Positions 34,471 to 44,445 are shown, counted from the stretch's first letter. The stretch: 64,000 bases of DNA from Ignavibacteria bacterium (GCA_019187405.1 JABAQZ010000011.1:62001-126000); one strand, 5' to 3'. Numbers and translations: made by a program. The notes: generated from the sequence alone by a model not told the origin.

Positions 34471-36723
34471 ATGGCAAAAAATACTTCGTTTGACGAGTTC
34501 GATGATTTTGAACAATCGCAAGATAATGCACCATCCAAGGATGTTGTAAAAGATTATATTAATGTAGTCAGACAGAATCTCATTCCGATTCTGATTATAC
34601 TTTCCATTAGCATAATTTATACGCTGATTTATGTTAATACCGCGACAAACATATACAGATCACAAACAAGTTTGAAGCTTGAAAGCCCGCAGGGAAATAT
34701 ACTGACGGCAACATTCGGAGCGGATGCTTCAAACGCGACTAATGAGAAATACATAGCCGGACAGATAGCCGTAATGAAAAGTTATGACATTAGAAATATA
34801 GTTGCAAAAAATCTTATAGACTCTTTTAACACCGGATACAGAGTTTACAGTCTGCTTTTGAACAGAGCGTTTCTTCCGGAGACAGTTGCCGTTTCGCAGG
34901 AAGCTTTGAGAAGCATACTGGGCAATCTGGTAGTAATAACGGCAATTAAAGGGCTTGATGCAATCAGCATCACTGCCGAGGGTCCGATTTTCGAAGAGCT
35001 TCAATACATTACAAAAGCTTATGCAGATGCATATATTCAGCACAATATAGAAGTCAGCAGGGAAGATATTACAAATGTAAAGAAATTTATCGTAGATGAA
35101 AGAGAGAAGAAGTTTAAAGAGCTAAACGATGCCGAGTCACGAATAGAAGATTTTCAGAAGAGGACGGGCTACATATCTTTATCGTCGCAGACCGGATCGC
35201 TTGTCAGTGCCATTTCAAATTATGAAGCTACGATAAAAGCAAATGAAATAGAGATTAAAGTCAGACAAAATACTCTTAATGCGCTTAAGTCGCAATATGA
35301 CAAGATGGATCCGCAGTTATATGATTACATACAGGCGCAGATCAATCAGTCATACCTTGGCGCTATACAATCGCAGGTGTCTTCATTGGAGGTTCAAAGA
35401 GACATCGAGCTTGCACCTATAGAAAATGAAAGTGTCAGAGAAAAGACCAGAGAGAGCTATGATAAAAAGCTTGCAAGCTTAAGAGAAAAGCTTGACAATC
35501 AGATTGAAATATTAAAATCGGGAATAAATGCAACTACTCCTTCGGATAAAAAAAATCTTAACGAAGAGATATTCAAGGAAAAGCTGATGGTTGAAGATCT
35601 TCAGATGAAAAACAAGTTTTATACGGATCTGATAAACAAATCTCAAAACGAACTTAAAGGACTTCCAGAAAAAATGGGAGAGCTTGTAAAGCTTGAAAGA
35701 GAAAGAGGCTCTGCCGAAAAACTTTTCACGATGCTTGAGCAGAAGTATCAGGAAGCAACCATCAACGAAAGGGCAAGAGTAGGTAATGCTTCAATACTTG
35801 ATCTTGGAATAGATAACAACATGCCTGTAGCTCCGGATAGACCTAAAATTATTTTGTTTGGCGTACTCATCGGGCTTGCTTTGGGACTGGCTTTTGCATT
35901 TATAAGAAATTATCTCGATAAATCAATTAAGACTCCGGACGAGTTAGAAAGCAAAGGCGCAAGCGTATTATCCTGGATTCCGAAAATTGAATCAGTCGGA
36001 AAGAATGGTGTTTCGACTCCCGAATTCATTGTCGGCAGCAAAGCTAATTCCGCCGCATCCGAAGCATTCAAAGCATTGAGGACAAGAATACAATTTTCAA
36101 AACTTGAATCGGATCAGCTTAAAACAATACTTGTAACGAGCTCGATACCTTTTGAAGGTAAGACAATAGTATCATCGAATCTTGCGGGAAGTTTCGCACA
36201 GGCGGGTAAAAAAGTTCTCATTATGGATTGTGATTTAAGAAAACCGAGAGTTCATAATGTATTTGAAACGGATAAGTTTCCGGGATTAAGCGATTACTTG
36301 TTTACTAATGTAACGCTTGAAGACATTACAAGGAGAACGCCGCTCGATAATCTTTATTTCATAACCAGCGGGACAATTCCTCCGAATCCTTCCGAATTGC
36401 TCGGGTCGGTTCAGATGAAGCAGTTTATGAACAAGCTCAAAGAAATATATGATATTGTGATAGTGGATTCGCCTCCGTTTATTACAGTTACAGATTCGGA
36501 AATATTATACAACATTACCGACGGAACGGTTCTTGTTTGTCAGGCAAATAAAACGCCGGCAGATGCGTTCTGGAAAACTTACGAAAGATTAAACAAGAAA
36601 TATCCTCATCATCTGCTTGGCTGCGTGTTGAATAATTTCAATTTCAAGAGTTCATACGGTTACTATTATAATTATTACTATTATTATTCACAACCGGAAT
36701 CAAACAAGAAAATTCTGAAATAA
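34471..36723 (+). CDS. wzc: Wzc-type polysaccharide co-polymerase / BY-kinase (second copy)
   Basis: 750 residues, ATG start. Same order as the protein at 25653: helix 1 (LIPILIILSISIIYTLIYV), a long coiled-coil periplasmic region, helix 2 (IILFGVLIGLALGLAFAFI), and a kinase with Walker A SIPFEGKTIVSSNLAGS, Walker A' LIMDCDLRKPRVHNVF, and Walker B YDIVIVDSPPF. The tail SSYGYYYNYYYYYSQ is nearly identical to the first copy. Its neighbours are an SLBB protein before it and an ABC exporter after it. An ABC pathway does not normally use a Wzc with a kinase tail, so the two routes may share parts or a polymerase lies outside the window. Confidence 0.93.
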   Translation: MAKNTSFDEFDDFEQSQDNAPSKDVVKDYINVVRQNLIPILIILSISIIYTLIYVNTATNIYRSQTSLKLESPQGNILTATFGADASNATNEKYIAGQIAVMKSYDIRNIVAKNLIDSFNTGYRVYSLLLNRAFLPETVAVSQEALRSILGNLVVITAIKGLDAISITAEGPIFEELQYITKAYADAYIQHNIEVSREDITNVKKFIVDEREKKFKELNDAESRIEDFQKRTGYISLSSQTGSLVSAISNYEATIKANEIEIKVRQNTLNALKSQYDKMDPQLYDYIQAQINQSYLGAIQSQVSSLEVQRDIELAPIENESVREKTRESYDKKLASLREKLDNQIEILKSGINATTPSDKKNLNEEIFKEKLMVEDLQMKNKFYTDLINKSQNELKGLPEKMGELVKLERERGSAEKLFTMLEQKYQEATINERARVGNASILDLGIDNNMPVAPDRPKIILFGVLIGLALGLAFAFIRNYLDKSIKTPDELESKGASVLSWIPKIESVGKNGVSTPEFIVGSKANSAASEAFKALRTRIQFSKLESDQLKTILVTSSIPFEGKTIVSSNLAGSFAQAGKKVLIMDCDLRKPRVHNVFETDKFPGLSDYLFTNVTLEDITRRTPLDNLYFITSGTIPPNPSELLGSVQMKQFMNKLKEIYDIVIVDSPPFITVTDSEILYNITDGTVLVCQANKTPADAFWKTYERLNKKYPHHLLGCVLNNFNFKSSYGYYYNYYYYYSQPESNKKILK

Positions 36724-36838
36724 GCGCCCCCAATACAAAAGTTTTTATTAGATATGAAAATTTTTGCCATTGTATATTTTAGTTTGTCCGAAAACTTCAG
36801 CCAAATAAATTTATTTTCCGAAAAATTTAAATCAGATA

Positions 36839-37696
36839 ATGTCTAAGAATTATTCAGATTCAGATTGGACTCTTGAGATTAAACCGGTATCAGGCTGGTT
36901 TAATTTTCACATAAAGGATGTCTGGAGATACAGGGACCTTCTGTTAATGTTTGTTAAGAGAGACTTTGTTGCTGTATATAAGCAGACAATATTGGGACCG
37001 TTCTGGTTCTTTATTCAGCCGATACTTACTACAATCACATTCACAATTGTATTTGGCAAGATTGCAAAAATTCCGACAGAAGGTCTGCCTCCTATGCTAT
37101 TTTATATGTCGGGAGTTGTGTGCTGGAATTATTTTTCGGATTGTCTGACAAAAACATCTTCTACGTTTATTTCGAATGCTCATATTTTTGGCAAGGTATA
37201 TTTCCCACGGCTTGTAAGCCCTCTTGCAAACATTACGTCACTATTGATGAAGTTCGGAATACAGATGCTGCTGCTGACATGTTTTATCTTTTATTTCATT
37301 GCAAACGATGCGGATGTTCATCCAAATATTTATATACTGATTACTCCTTATCTTATTCTGCTTATGGCAGGATTGGGACTAGGATTCGGAATTATAGTTT
37401 CGTCACTTACCACAAAATACAGAGATCTGACTTTCTTAGTTGGATTCGGCGTTCAGCTGCTTATGTATGCAACGCCGGTAATTTATCCTGTTTCCGCGCT
37501 GCCGGATGAATACAAATCTCTTGTCAAACTTAATCCAATGACATCAATAATTGAAACATTCAGATTCTCGTTTCTCGGCGCTGGAAGTTTTGATGCATCG
37601 AATTTACTTTATACTACAGTATTTGTGATTTTTGTGCTTTCAATAGGTATTGTTATTTTTAACAGAGTTGAAAAAACTTTTATGGATACTGTCTAA
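36839..37696 (+). CDS. wzm: ABC-2 type polysaccharide export permease (Wzm)
   Basis: 285 residues with about six membrane helices. The N-terminal part RDLLLMFVKRDFVAVYKQTI leads to LGPFWFFIQP and the first helix, a conserved Wzm/TagG signature; a late NPMTSIIETFRF is also typical. With the ATPase 12 bases downstream it forms the exporter that moves finished, lipid-linked glycan across the inner membrane. ATG start. The gap before it (36724-36838) is AT-rich. Confidence 0.9.
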   Translation: MSKNYSDSDWTLEIKPVSGWFNFHIKDVWRYRDLLLMFVKRDFVAVYKQTILGPFWFFIQPILTTITFTIVFGKIAKIPTEGLPPMLFYMSGVVCWNYFSDCLTKTSSTFISNAHIFGKVYFPRLVSPLANITSLLMKFGIQMLLLTCFIFYFIANDADVHPNIYILITPYLILLMAGLGLGFGIIVSSLTTKYRDLTFLVGFGVQLLMYATPVIYPVSALPDEYKSLVKLNPMTSIIETFRFSFLGAGSFDASNLLYTTVFVIFVLSIGIVIFNRVEKTFMDTV

Positions 37697-37708
37697 ATTT
37701 ATCTCATA

Positions 37709-39037
37709 ATGAGTTCAGTAATTAAAGTCGATAATCTTTCAAAGATATACAGGCTGGGTTTGATAAGCAGAAGAACTATAGCCGAAGATCTTAATAAATT
37801 CTGGTCAAGAATAACCGGGAAGGAAAATCCATATCTGAAAATCGGAGAAACAAATGTCCGTTCAGTAAAAGGAAAATCAGATTATATCTGGGCTTTGAAA
37901 GATATCAGCTTTGAAGTTAAAGACGGAGAAAGATTTGGAATAATAGGCAAAAACGGAGCAGGCAAGTCAACGCTTCTGAAAATCCTTTCTAGAGTTGCAA
38001 GTCCTACCGAAGGTAAAATCAGAATTAAAGGAAGAGTGGCGAGTCTTCTTGAAGTAGGTACAGGATTTCATCCTGAACTAACCGGAAGAAACAATATTTT
38101 TCTTAACGGTTCGATACTTGGTATGACTCAAAAAGAAATCAAGAGCAAATTTGACAGCATAGTGGATTTTTCTGGCGTTGAAAGATACATTGATACTCCG
38201 GTAAAGAGATATTCGTCGGGAATGTATGTCAGGCTTGCTTTTGCAGTTGCCGCGCATCTTGAACCAGAGATACTCATTGTAGATGAAGTGCTTGCCGTTG
38301 GAGACGCCGAGTTTCAGAAAAAGTGTTTGGGTAAAATGCATGACGTTTCCGAGAAAGAAGGAAGGACGGTGCTTTTTGTCAGCCACAATCTTCAGGCAAT
38401 AAAAAATCTTTGTCAGAAAACGATTATTCTTAATAACGGCGAGCTATTTGCCAGCGGTGAAACTGAAGAAGCTTTGAAGAGATATAATCAGCTTAACCGA
38501 GAAATCAAAATTACTGCCGAGACGCATGTTAATAATATCAAAAACAGGAGGGGAAGCGGAGCGATAAGATTTACAGGTATCGATGTGCTCGATGACACAG
38601 GAAATAAAAGATTTGAATATGAACTCGGCGAAACGGTTAGATTTAAAATATCATACAGGACATTCAAGGAAATGCAGGGTATCACGTTAATAGTTGCATT
38701 GCTATCCGGACTTTCAAGAGAATGCCTGACACTTGCCTGTTATGACATTGTTAAATCAAAAGTGGAACCTGGCGTAACAGGCGAAGCAGTCATAGAATTT
38801 AATGATATAAACATAAAGCCAGGTGAATATCCTCTTTATTTTGAATTGATCGATAACAAACTCAACTCTTATTCAAAGGATGTAGTAGATGATATCACGG
38901 CTCCGCTTGTAATAAAGAGAAATGATTATGCAGAAAAGAAAAGTTTTGATCCATCAAAACCATCGGGATTTTTTGAGACACCATCCCGACTTACATTAAA
39001 TGAAATATTTAGAGAAAGTGATCGTATAAGAGCTTAA
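37709..39037 (+). CDS. wzt: ABC transporter ATPase with glycan-binding tail (Wzt)
   Basis: 442 residues. Residues 1-250 are the ATPase: Walker A GKNGAGKST (80-88), the signature YSSGMYVRLAFAVAAH, and Walker B ILIVDEVLAVGD. The N-terminal half carries the family insert after IYRLGLISRR. Residues about 270-442 form a C-terminal beta-sandwich (from GSGAIRFTGIDVLDD onward) of the kind that recognises the modified end of the glycan in O9a-type systems. It acts with the permease just upstream. A second Wzt with a very similar start begins at 63552. Confidence 0.92.
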   Translation: MSSVIKVDNLSKIYRLGLISRRTIAEDLNKFWSRITGKENPYLKIGETNVRSVKGKSDYIWALKDISFEVKDGERFGIIGKNGAGKSTLLKILSRVASPTEGKIRIKGRVASLLEVGTGFHPELTGRNNIFLNGSILGMTQKEIKSKFDSIVDFSGVERYIDTPVKRYSSGMYVRLAFAVAAHLEPEILIVDEVLAVGDAEFQKKCLGKMHDVSEKEGRTVLFVSHNLQAIKNLCQKTIILNNGELFASGETEEALKRYNQLNREIKITAETHVNNIKNRRGSGAIRFTGIDVLDDTGNKRFEYELGETVRFKISYRTFKEMQGITLIVALLSGLSRECLTLACYDIVKSKVEPGVTGEAVIEFNDINIKPGEYPLYFELIDNKLNSYSKDVVDDITAPLVIKRNDYAEKKSFDPSKPSGFFETPSRLTLNEIFRESDRIRA

Positions 39038-39076
39038 CATTAAAATTCTTTTAAATTAAATTTAAATTTTATAAGA

Positions 39077-40096
39077 ATGAGCAATACTAATTCATCAGGA
39101 AACATAGCAGTTAAATTATTAGGCAAAGATTTCTTAGACAAGTATCCTCTGCTTTTTTCGGGAGGAACCATTGCAAACATGCTTGGATATAATATTTTTA
39201 GAACTTTGTATATGAATCTTTGGAGGACAAAGCCTTCAAGAGTTTCCAAAGAGTATCAGAAATATGCGGACATTCTGGAAAAAGACGGCATAGTAGTGAT
39301 ACCGGATTTTTTTCCAAAAGAGCAGTTTGATGCAATTAAAAAAGAATTCGATGAACTTTATGCCGGCTGGTCTCCATTTGATTTCAACGAAAAAGATTTT
39401 AGTAAAAGACAGAATGATTTTCCGGAATATTTCAAAACCATAGCTGAAAAAATTGTAACTCCCGAGACTCCTGCATTCACGGAATATTTTTTAAAGAATC
39501 CGTTTATAAATGAGCTTGCAACTTCCGTAGTGCACAGGAAGAGCAGAATAACGCCGTATCATCACTTCTGGTTTTTGCAGAGAAGAAATCTTGACGGAGA
39601 AAATGTCGGTTATCTTCATACTGCCGCTTATCCGCATGCAGATGTCTTTTATCCGACAATAAAAGTATTTCTTTATCTGAATGATGTTGACGAATCAAAT
39701 GCTGCATACATTTATGCAAAAGGATCACACAAGTTAAGTATAAAGAGATTATGGTTTGAATATAAACTAAGCATTAAGTATTCAAGAACAAAGGATGACA
39801 GAGTAACAGATGAGGAACTGGCTAAGATTGGTTTTTATCCTGAATCAATTTGCGGAAAGGCAAACACACTTTTCATTTCAAATAACATGGGATATCACAA
39901 CAGGGGAGACTTTTCAAATTTGAAACCGAGACAGACAGCTCAGCTTGATTTTCGTCATCTCGAGACATGGAGAAATACATTATTTAGAAATGAAAAAGAT
40001 ATTTTTTCAAGGTTGTCGAGAAAGTTTGTTAAATCATTTGACAAATCATTAAAACAAAATAAGCTTGCAAATATCAGTAATAATAACATGTCATAA
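39077..40096 (+). CDS. Phytanoyl-CoA dioxygenase-like Fe(II)/2-oxoglutarate oxygenase
   Basis: 339 residues, ATG start. The metal site H-x-D is HAD (187-189) in AAYPHADVFYPTIKVFLYL, and the distal His is His274 in GYHNRGDF with an Arg shortly after (PRQTAQ). DESNAAYIYAKGSHKL is a typical PhyH segment. Members hydroxylate varied small molecules; in a glycan operon a sugar or lipid carrier substrate is conceivable, but nothing visible decides it. The following glycosyltransferase overlaps by 32 bases. Confidence 0.82.
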   Translation: MSNTNSSGNIAVKLLGKDFLDKYPLLFSGGTIANMLGYNIFRTLYMNLWRTKPSRVSKEYQKYADILEKDGIVVIPDFFPKEQFDAIKKEFDELYAGWSPFDFNEKDFSKRQNDFPEYFKTIAEKIVTPETPAFTEYFLKNPFINELATSVVHRKSRITPYHHFWFLQRRNLDGENVGYLHTAAYPHADVFYPTIKVFLYLNDVDESNAAYIYAKGSHKLSIKRLWFEYKLSIKYSRTKDDRVTDEELAKIGFYPESICGKANTLFISNNMGYHNRGDFSNLKPRQTAQLDFRHLETWRNTLFRNEKDIFSRLSRKFVKSFDKSLKQNKLANISNNNMS

Positions 40097-40709
40097 TTAT
40101 GCCCGTTATCTTTCGAGGGCAATCAGAAGTGCGGTAAATCAATCTATCGGTAAAAACGAGTATGAGATAATTGTCGTGGACGATGCAAGCTCTGATGAAA
40201 CGCAGAATGTAATGATGTCATATTCTGGTCTGATAAAACCTTTAACGTTTAAAGATAACATTGGACTTGCCGCTGCAAGAAACGAAGGCATTAAGAAAGC
40301 GCTCGGCAGATATGTAGTGAATCTCGATGCTGACGACTACATGGATGAAAATCTTCTGCTTTTTGAATCAATGTTTCTGAATTTCAATGCTGAATGGGAT
40401 GCCGTATCATGCGATTACTTTTTAATTGATGAGGATGAAAATCATATAGGAAGGGTATCCGGAGCAGAAAAACCAATTGCTTGCGGAGTAATGTTTAGAA
40501 CTGACAGACTGTTTGAAATCGGACTTTATGATGAAAATTTCAAAATGAGAGAAGAAGAAGAGCTCCGTATAAGATTTGAAAAAGACCATCTCATAAAAAA
40601 TATAGAAATACCTTTATACAGATACAGGAAACATGAATTTAATATGACAAACAATACTGACGAAATGGAAAAGTATGGTAAGTTTCTTAAGAAAAAACAC
40701 AGCAGTTAA
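40065..40709 (+). CDS. Family 2 glycosyltransferase (GT-A)
   Basis: 214 residues, starting at TTG 40065, inside the end of the preceding gene. The N-terminus ISVIITCHNYARYLSRAIRS, then IIVVDDASSDETQ and NLDADDYM (the DxD-like metal site) are classic GT2 features. It ends soon after a KMREEEELRIRFEK stretch, so it is shorter than most GT2 enzymes and lacks membrane segments. It would add one sugar in the cytoplasm. Confidence 0.87.
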   Translation: MQISVIITCHNYARYLSRAIRSAVNQSIGKNEYEIIVVDDASSDETQNVMMSYSGLIKPLTFKDNIGLAAARNEGIKKALGRYVVNLDADDYMDENLLLFESMFLNFNAEWDAVSCDYFLIDEDENHIGRVSGAEKPIACGVMFRTDRLFEIGLYDENFKMREEEELRIRFEKDHLIKNIEIPLYRYRKHEFNMTNNTDEMEKYGKFLKKKHSS

Positions 40710-40715
40710 AATTTA

Positions 40716-41462
40716 ATGCGTCCCGAGAACCTTGCACTGATAGCGGCAAGAATGGGTTCAGAAAGAATGCCGGGCAAAGTACTCAAACAGCTTGCAGGCA
40801 TCCCGTCTTTAGTTCACATTTTTAAAATATTAAAGCAATCAAAACTTACGGATGAATTTGCTGTAATTACGACTGAATTGGAAGCAGATGACGAAATTGA
40901 AAAAATCTGTATCAGTCATAAAGTGAAAGTCATACGAGGTTCTGTACATGATGTACTGGACAGATTCAGAATTGCAATCAAGAAGTACAATCCAAAAAGA
41001 GTAATCAGAGTAACCGGTGATGATCCGCTGATGGATCCTGAAATAATAGACAAAGTAATTGCGGGACATTTAAGCGGTAATTTTGATTACACATCGAATA
41101 TCTTAGAGAGGACTTATCCAAGAGGAATGGATACGGAAGTAATAGAATCAACTGCGCTTGAGAAAGTCTGGAGATCAACTGCAGACAAAGATGACCATGA
41201 GCATGTTACGTTATATATCAGAAGGAATCCCGGAATGTTCAGATTGAACAGTATAAAAAATGAAAAAGAAAATTTAAGTGATTTACGGCTTTGTCTGGAT
41301 ACCGAAGATGATTATGAACTTGTAAAAAATATTTATGACAAGTTATACAAAGGTAATGTATTAAAACTTGATGAAGTGATCTCACATCTGAATGAAAATC
41401 CCGAGCTGAAAAACTTAAATCGTAACGTTAAGCAGAAAGAAGTGAAAGGTATCGTATATTAA
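40716..41462 (+). CDS. SpsF-type cytidylyltransferase-like protein (copy 1)
   Basis: 248 residues, ATG start. LIAARMGSERMPGKVLKQL is the nucleotide-binding segment of the acylneuraminate cytidylyltransferase/KdsB/SpsF family, and RVTGDDPLMDPEIID is the metal site. Late segments DHEHVTLYI and LCLDTEDDYELV are typical of SpsF. It probably activates an acidic or keto sugar with CTP in the nonulosonate module. The gene at 45760 is a paralog, and both are followed by a Gfo/Idh gene. Confidence 0.85.
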   Translation: MRPENLALIAARMGSERMPGKVLKQLAGIPSLVHIFKILKQSKLTDEFAVITTELEADDEIEKICISHKVKVIRGSVHDVLDRFRIAIKKYNPKRVIRVTGDDPLMDPEIIDKVIAGHLSGNFDYTSNILERTYPRGMDTEVIESTALEKVWRSTADKDDHEHVTLYIRRNPGMFRLNSIKNEKENLSDLRLCLDTEDDYELVKNIYDKLYKGNVLKLDEVISHLNENPELKNLNRNVKQKEVKGIVY

Positions 41463-41526
41463 ATTTATGTTTTTACTAATTTCGGAAGATTAAAAAACCG
41501 GTTGCAAAAAATTTTAACTGTATAAA

Positions 41527-42495
41527 TTGAAATTTCTGATTTGCGGACTGGGTTCTATTGGAATGAGGCATTTGAATGTTTTGAAAAAAACCGGAGATCA
41601 TGAGTTTGCTGCTTTCAGGTCAGGGATGGGAACAAACAGAAATACCCCGGAAGGTGTAACCGAAATCTCAAATCTTGACGACTTGGACAAACATAACATC
41701 GAAGCCGCATTAATTACAAATCCGACTTATCTTCATATAGATACTTCAATTAAAATCGCTCGTCATGGAATACCGATGTTCATAGAAAAACCGCTCGATA
41801 TGAATCTGACTAATTCAGACGAGCTGTATGAAATTGTAAACAAAAAAAAAATTCCCGTGCTTATTGGATATAACATGATTCATCATCCGGGAATTAAAAC
41901 TCTGAGAAAATTAACAGACGATGGAAGAATTGGAAAAGTAATTTCGGCAAGGGCGCAGTTTGGCACATTCATGCCCGGCTGGCATCCGGAAGAAGATTAT
42001 AAACTTTCTTATGCGGCGGTAAAATCAATGGGAGGCGGGGTTGTGCTTACATCGATACATGAACAGAATTATCTGACACATTTATTCGGTGAAGTTATGG
42101 AGGTGATGGCGATGGAAACAGGAAACGGAGTAACCGGTATTGACTCAGAAGAAGGAATCGAGATTTTACTAAAACATAAATCGGGGATCGTTTCAAACAT
42201 ACATTTAAATTTTTATCAGAAGCCTTATTACAGAAACTGTCAGATAATTGGAACAGAAGGAACGCTTTACTGGGATTTCATGAAACCGGAAGTCAGAATA
42301 ATGACTGATAAAAATACAGAAGTATTAAAACTTGGCGATGATCCGATAGAACTTCTTAACAAAAGCTATAATGATCAGATGATGCATTTTATAAAAGTTG
42401 CCAAAGGCGAGACACAGCCTGCAGCAGGATTAAAGGAAGGAATGGAAGATGTAAGAACGGCTTTGAGAATTTTAAAATTAATTAACAGAAATTAA
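41527..42495 (+). CDS. Gfo/Idh/MocA family oxidoreductase (copy 1)
   Basis: 322 residues from TTG 41527. KFLICGLGSIGMRHLNVLKK is the NAD(P) loop and EKPLDMN the conserved Lys-Pro segment. These enzymes oxidise or reduce a hydroxyl/keto group on sugars or nucleotide sugars. It lies between an SpsF-like gene and an SDR, an arrangement that reminds of the ptm genes of Campylobacter legionaminate loci, but the comparison is from memory. Substrate unknown. Confidence 0.83.
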   Translation: MKFLICGLGSIGMRHLNVLKKTGDHEFAAFRSGMGTNRNTPEGVTEISNLDDLDKHNIEAALITNPTYLHIDTSIKIARHGIPMFIEKPLDMNLTNSDELYEIVNKKKIPVLIGYNMIHHPGIKTLRKLTDDGRIGKVISARAQFGTFMPGWHPEEDYKLSYAAVKSMGGGVVLTSIHEQNYLTHLFGEVMEVMAMETGNGVTGIDSEEGIEILLKHKSGIVSNIHLNFYQKPYYRNCQIIGTEGTLYWDFMKPEVRIMTDKNTEVLKLGDDPIELLNKSYNDQMMHFIKVAKGETQPAAGLKEGMEDVRTALRILKLINRN

Positions 42496-42499
42496 TAGT

Positions 42500-43324
42500 A
42501 TGGAAATTCAGAGAACAACGGATCCGGAAAAAATTAATTTTAAGGATAAGTTTTATTTAACGGGAAAAGCAGTAATAATTTCAGGTGGAATGGGATTAAT
42601 CGGTAAAGCGTTTGCCGAAGCCTGTCTTCAGTTTGGAGCAAAAGTCGTAATTGCCGACATAGATAAAACAAATCCTGAAAAGTATGCAGAAGATTTAAAG
42701 AAAAAAACCGGGAGAGAAGTTGCCGGCGTATCGATGAATGTTGCCAAGCGAAAGGATGTCGAGCTGCTAAAAAAAATTACGCTGGAAAAATACGGAAGCA
42801 TTGATGGATTGATCAACTGCCATCAGAATAAGACGGCAAGATTTTTTGCAAACTTTGATGAGTTTACTGATGAGGACTGGGATGCTATTGTAGAGACAAA
42901 TCTGAAGGGGACATTTCTTACATGTCAGATAATAGGAGGATACATGGCAGAAAAAGGAAGCGGCTCTATAATTAACATGCCGTCAACTTATTCAGTCGTA
43001 GCTCCGAATCAAAATCTTTATAAAGGTACGACGCTTGGGACTCCGGCAGCATACTCTGCATCAAAAGGCGGAGTGATGGCATTGTCACAGTATCTTGCCA
43101 CTTACTGGGCTGATAAAGGAGTAAGAGTAAATCAGATTACTCCACACGGAGTTTGGAACAATCATGAAGAAGCATTTGAAAAAAATTTTTCAAACTTTTC
43201 TCCGATGCAAAGGATGAGTTACAATCACGAAGTTGCCTGTGCGGCGGTTTATCTTCTTTCGGATGCATCGAGTTACGTAACGGGAGACAACTTAAGAGTT
43301 GACGGCGGCTGGACAGCTTGGTAG
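42500..43324 (+). CDS. Classical short-chain dehydrogenase/reductase
   Basis: 274 residues, ATG start. AVIISGGMGLIGKAFAEACL gives the cofactor loop, INCHQNKTARF stands at the NNAG position in altered form, and Tyr185/Lys189 lie in AAYSASKGGV. The end YVTGDNLRVDGGWTAW is the usual SDR tail. Such genes (PtmA-like) occur in nonulosonate loci. It starts five bases after the Gfo/Idh gene and is followed by the NeuB-like gene, so it should act on a precursor in this pathway. Confidence 0.83.
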   Translation: MEIQRTTDPEKINFKDKFYLTGKAVIISGGMGLIGKAFAEACLQFGAKVVIADIDKTNPEKYAEDLKKKTGREVAGVSMNVAKRKDVELLKKITLEKYGSIDGLINCHQNKTARFFANFDEFTDEDWDAIVETNLKGTFLTCQIIGGYMAEKGSGSIINMPSTYSVVAPNQNLYKGTTLGTPAAYSASKGGVMALSQYLATYWADKGVRVNQITPHGVWNNHEEAFEKNFSNFSPMQRMSYNHEVACAAVYLLSDASSYVTGDNLRVDGGWTAW

Positions 43325-43351
43325 TTTTATTAATTTTAAAACCTGGAAGAA

Positions 43352-44404
43352 ATGACGATACTTGAAGTATATAAAAATTACAGAGCTGATATAATAAATA
43401 AACCTTATGTAATAGCTGAAGCCGGAGTTAATCATGAGGGAGACATCGAGCTGGCAAAAAGGCTTATACATGAGGCAGCAGAAGGCGGCGCACATGCGAT
43501 AAAGTTTCAGACATACAAAGCAGAAACGATAGCCTCGAGACATAGTCCGTCTTATTGGGATTTAAGCAAGGAGCCTACGAGAAGCCAGTTTGAGCTTTTT
43601 AAAAAGTATGATAAATTCTGGAAAAAAGAATTTGAGCAGCTGAAAAAGGAATGTGATAAATCGGGGATTGAATTTATGTCAACGCCATTTGATTTTAATG
43701 CGGCAGATTTTCTAAATGACATGATGCCTGCTTTCAAAATATCTTCATCCGACCTGACTAACACACCATTCATCAGGCATATTTGTAAATTTGGCAAGCC
43801 GGTAATTTTATCAACAGGCGCATCAAATATTTCTGAAATTATACAGGCAACAGAAGTAATCAGCGAATATGGAGTTCCGTTATCATTAATGCACTGCATT
43901 CTCAATTATCCGACTATCGACGAGAACGCAAATCTCGGGATGATACTAGATTTGAAAAAGAAATTTCCCGAAACAATTCCGGGATATTCCGATCATACGA
44001 TGCCGGGAAATATGGACGTACTTAAGACGGCTTATTTGCTTGGCGCCGTAATACTTGAAAAGCATTTTACATTTGACAAAACATTGCCGGGAAACGATCA
44101 TTATCATGCAATGGACAAAGACGATTTAAAATTATTTTTCAAAGAAACTGAAAGAGTTTTCAAATTGCTCGGCAGTTTCCGCAAGAGACCAATTCCCACA
44201 GAAGAAACATCGAGACAGAATGCCAGAAGGAGTCTTGTATTAAGCAAGAAAATACAGGCTGGTGATATAATTTCGCAGGAGCATCTCACATACAAAAGAC
44301 CTGCAAGCGGTATTAGTCCGAAATACATTGATGAAGTGATCGGGAAAAAAGCTGTTGCAGACATTGAGCCGGATACGATCCTGAAATGGAATATGATAGA
44401 GTAA
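43352..44404 (+). CDS. neuB: NeuB-family nonulosonic acid synthase with SAF domain
   Basis: 350 residues, ATG start. YVIAEAGVNHEGDIELAKRL, KFQTYKAE, STPFD, KISSSDLTN, LSTGAS, GYSDHT and EKHFTFD are the ordered motifs of sialic, legionaminic and pseudaminic acid synthases. The last 65 residues form the antifreeze-like SAF domain (ARRSLVLSKKIQAGD). The enzyme condenses phosphoenolpyruvate with a six-carbon amino sugar to give a nine-carbon keto acid. Which of the three classes it belongs to cannot be fixed by eye. It is the core of the module from 40716 to 52981. Confidence 0.9.
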   Translation: MTILEVYKNYRADIINKPYVIAEAGVNHEGDIELAKRLIHEAAEGGAHAIKFQTYKAETIASRHSPSYWDLSKEPTRSQFELFKKYDKFWKKEFEQLKKECDKSGIEFMSTPFDFNAADFLNDMMPAFKISSSDLTNTPFIRHICKFGKPVILSTGASNISEIIQATEVISEYGVPLSLMHCILNYPTIDENANLGMILDLKKKFPETIPGYSDHTMPGNMDVLKTAYLLGAVILEKHFTFDKTLPGNDHYHAMDKDDLKLFFKETERVFKLLGSFRKRPIPTEETSRQNARRSLVLSKKIQAGDIISQEHLTYKRPASGISPKYIDEVIGKKAVADIEPDTILKWNMIE

Positions 44405-44445
44405 AAATATTTTAAAAAATTTTAAGCAATAAAACAAAAGACAAA

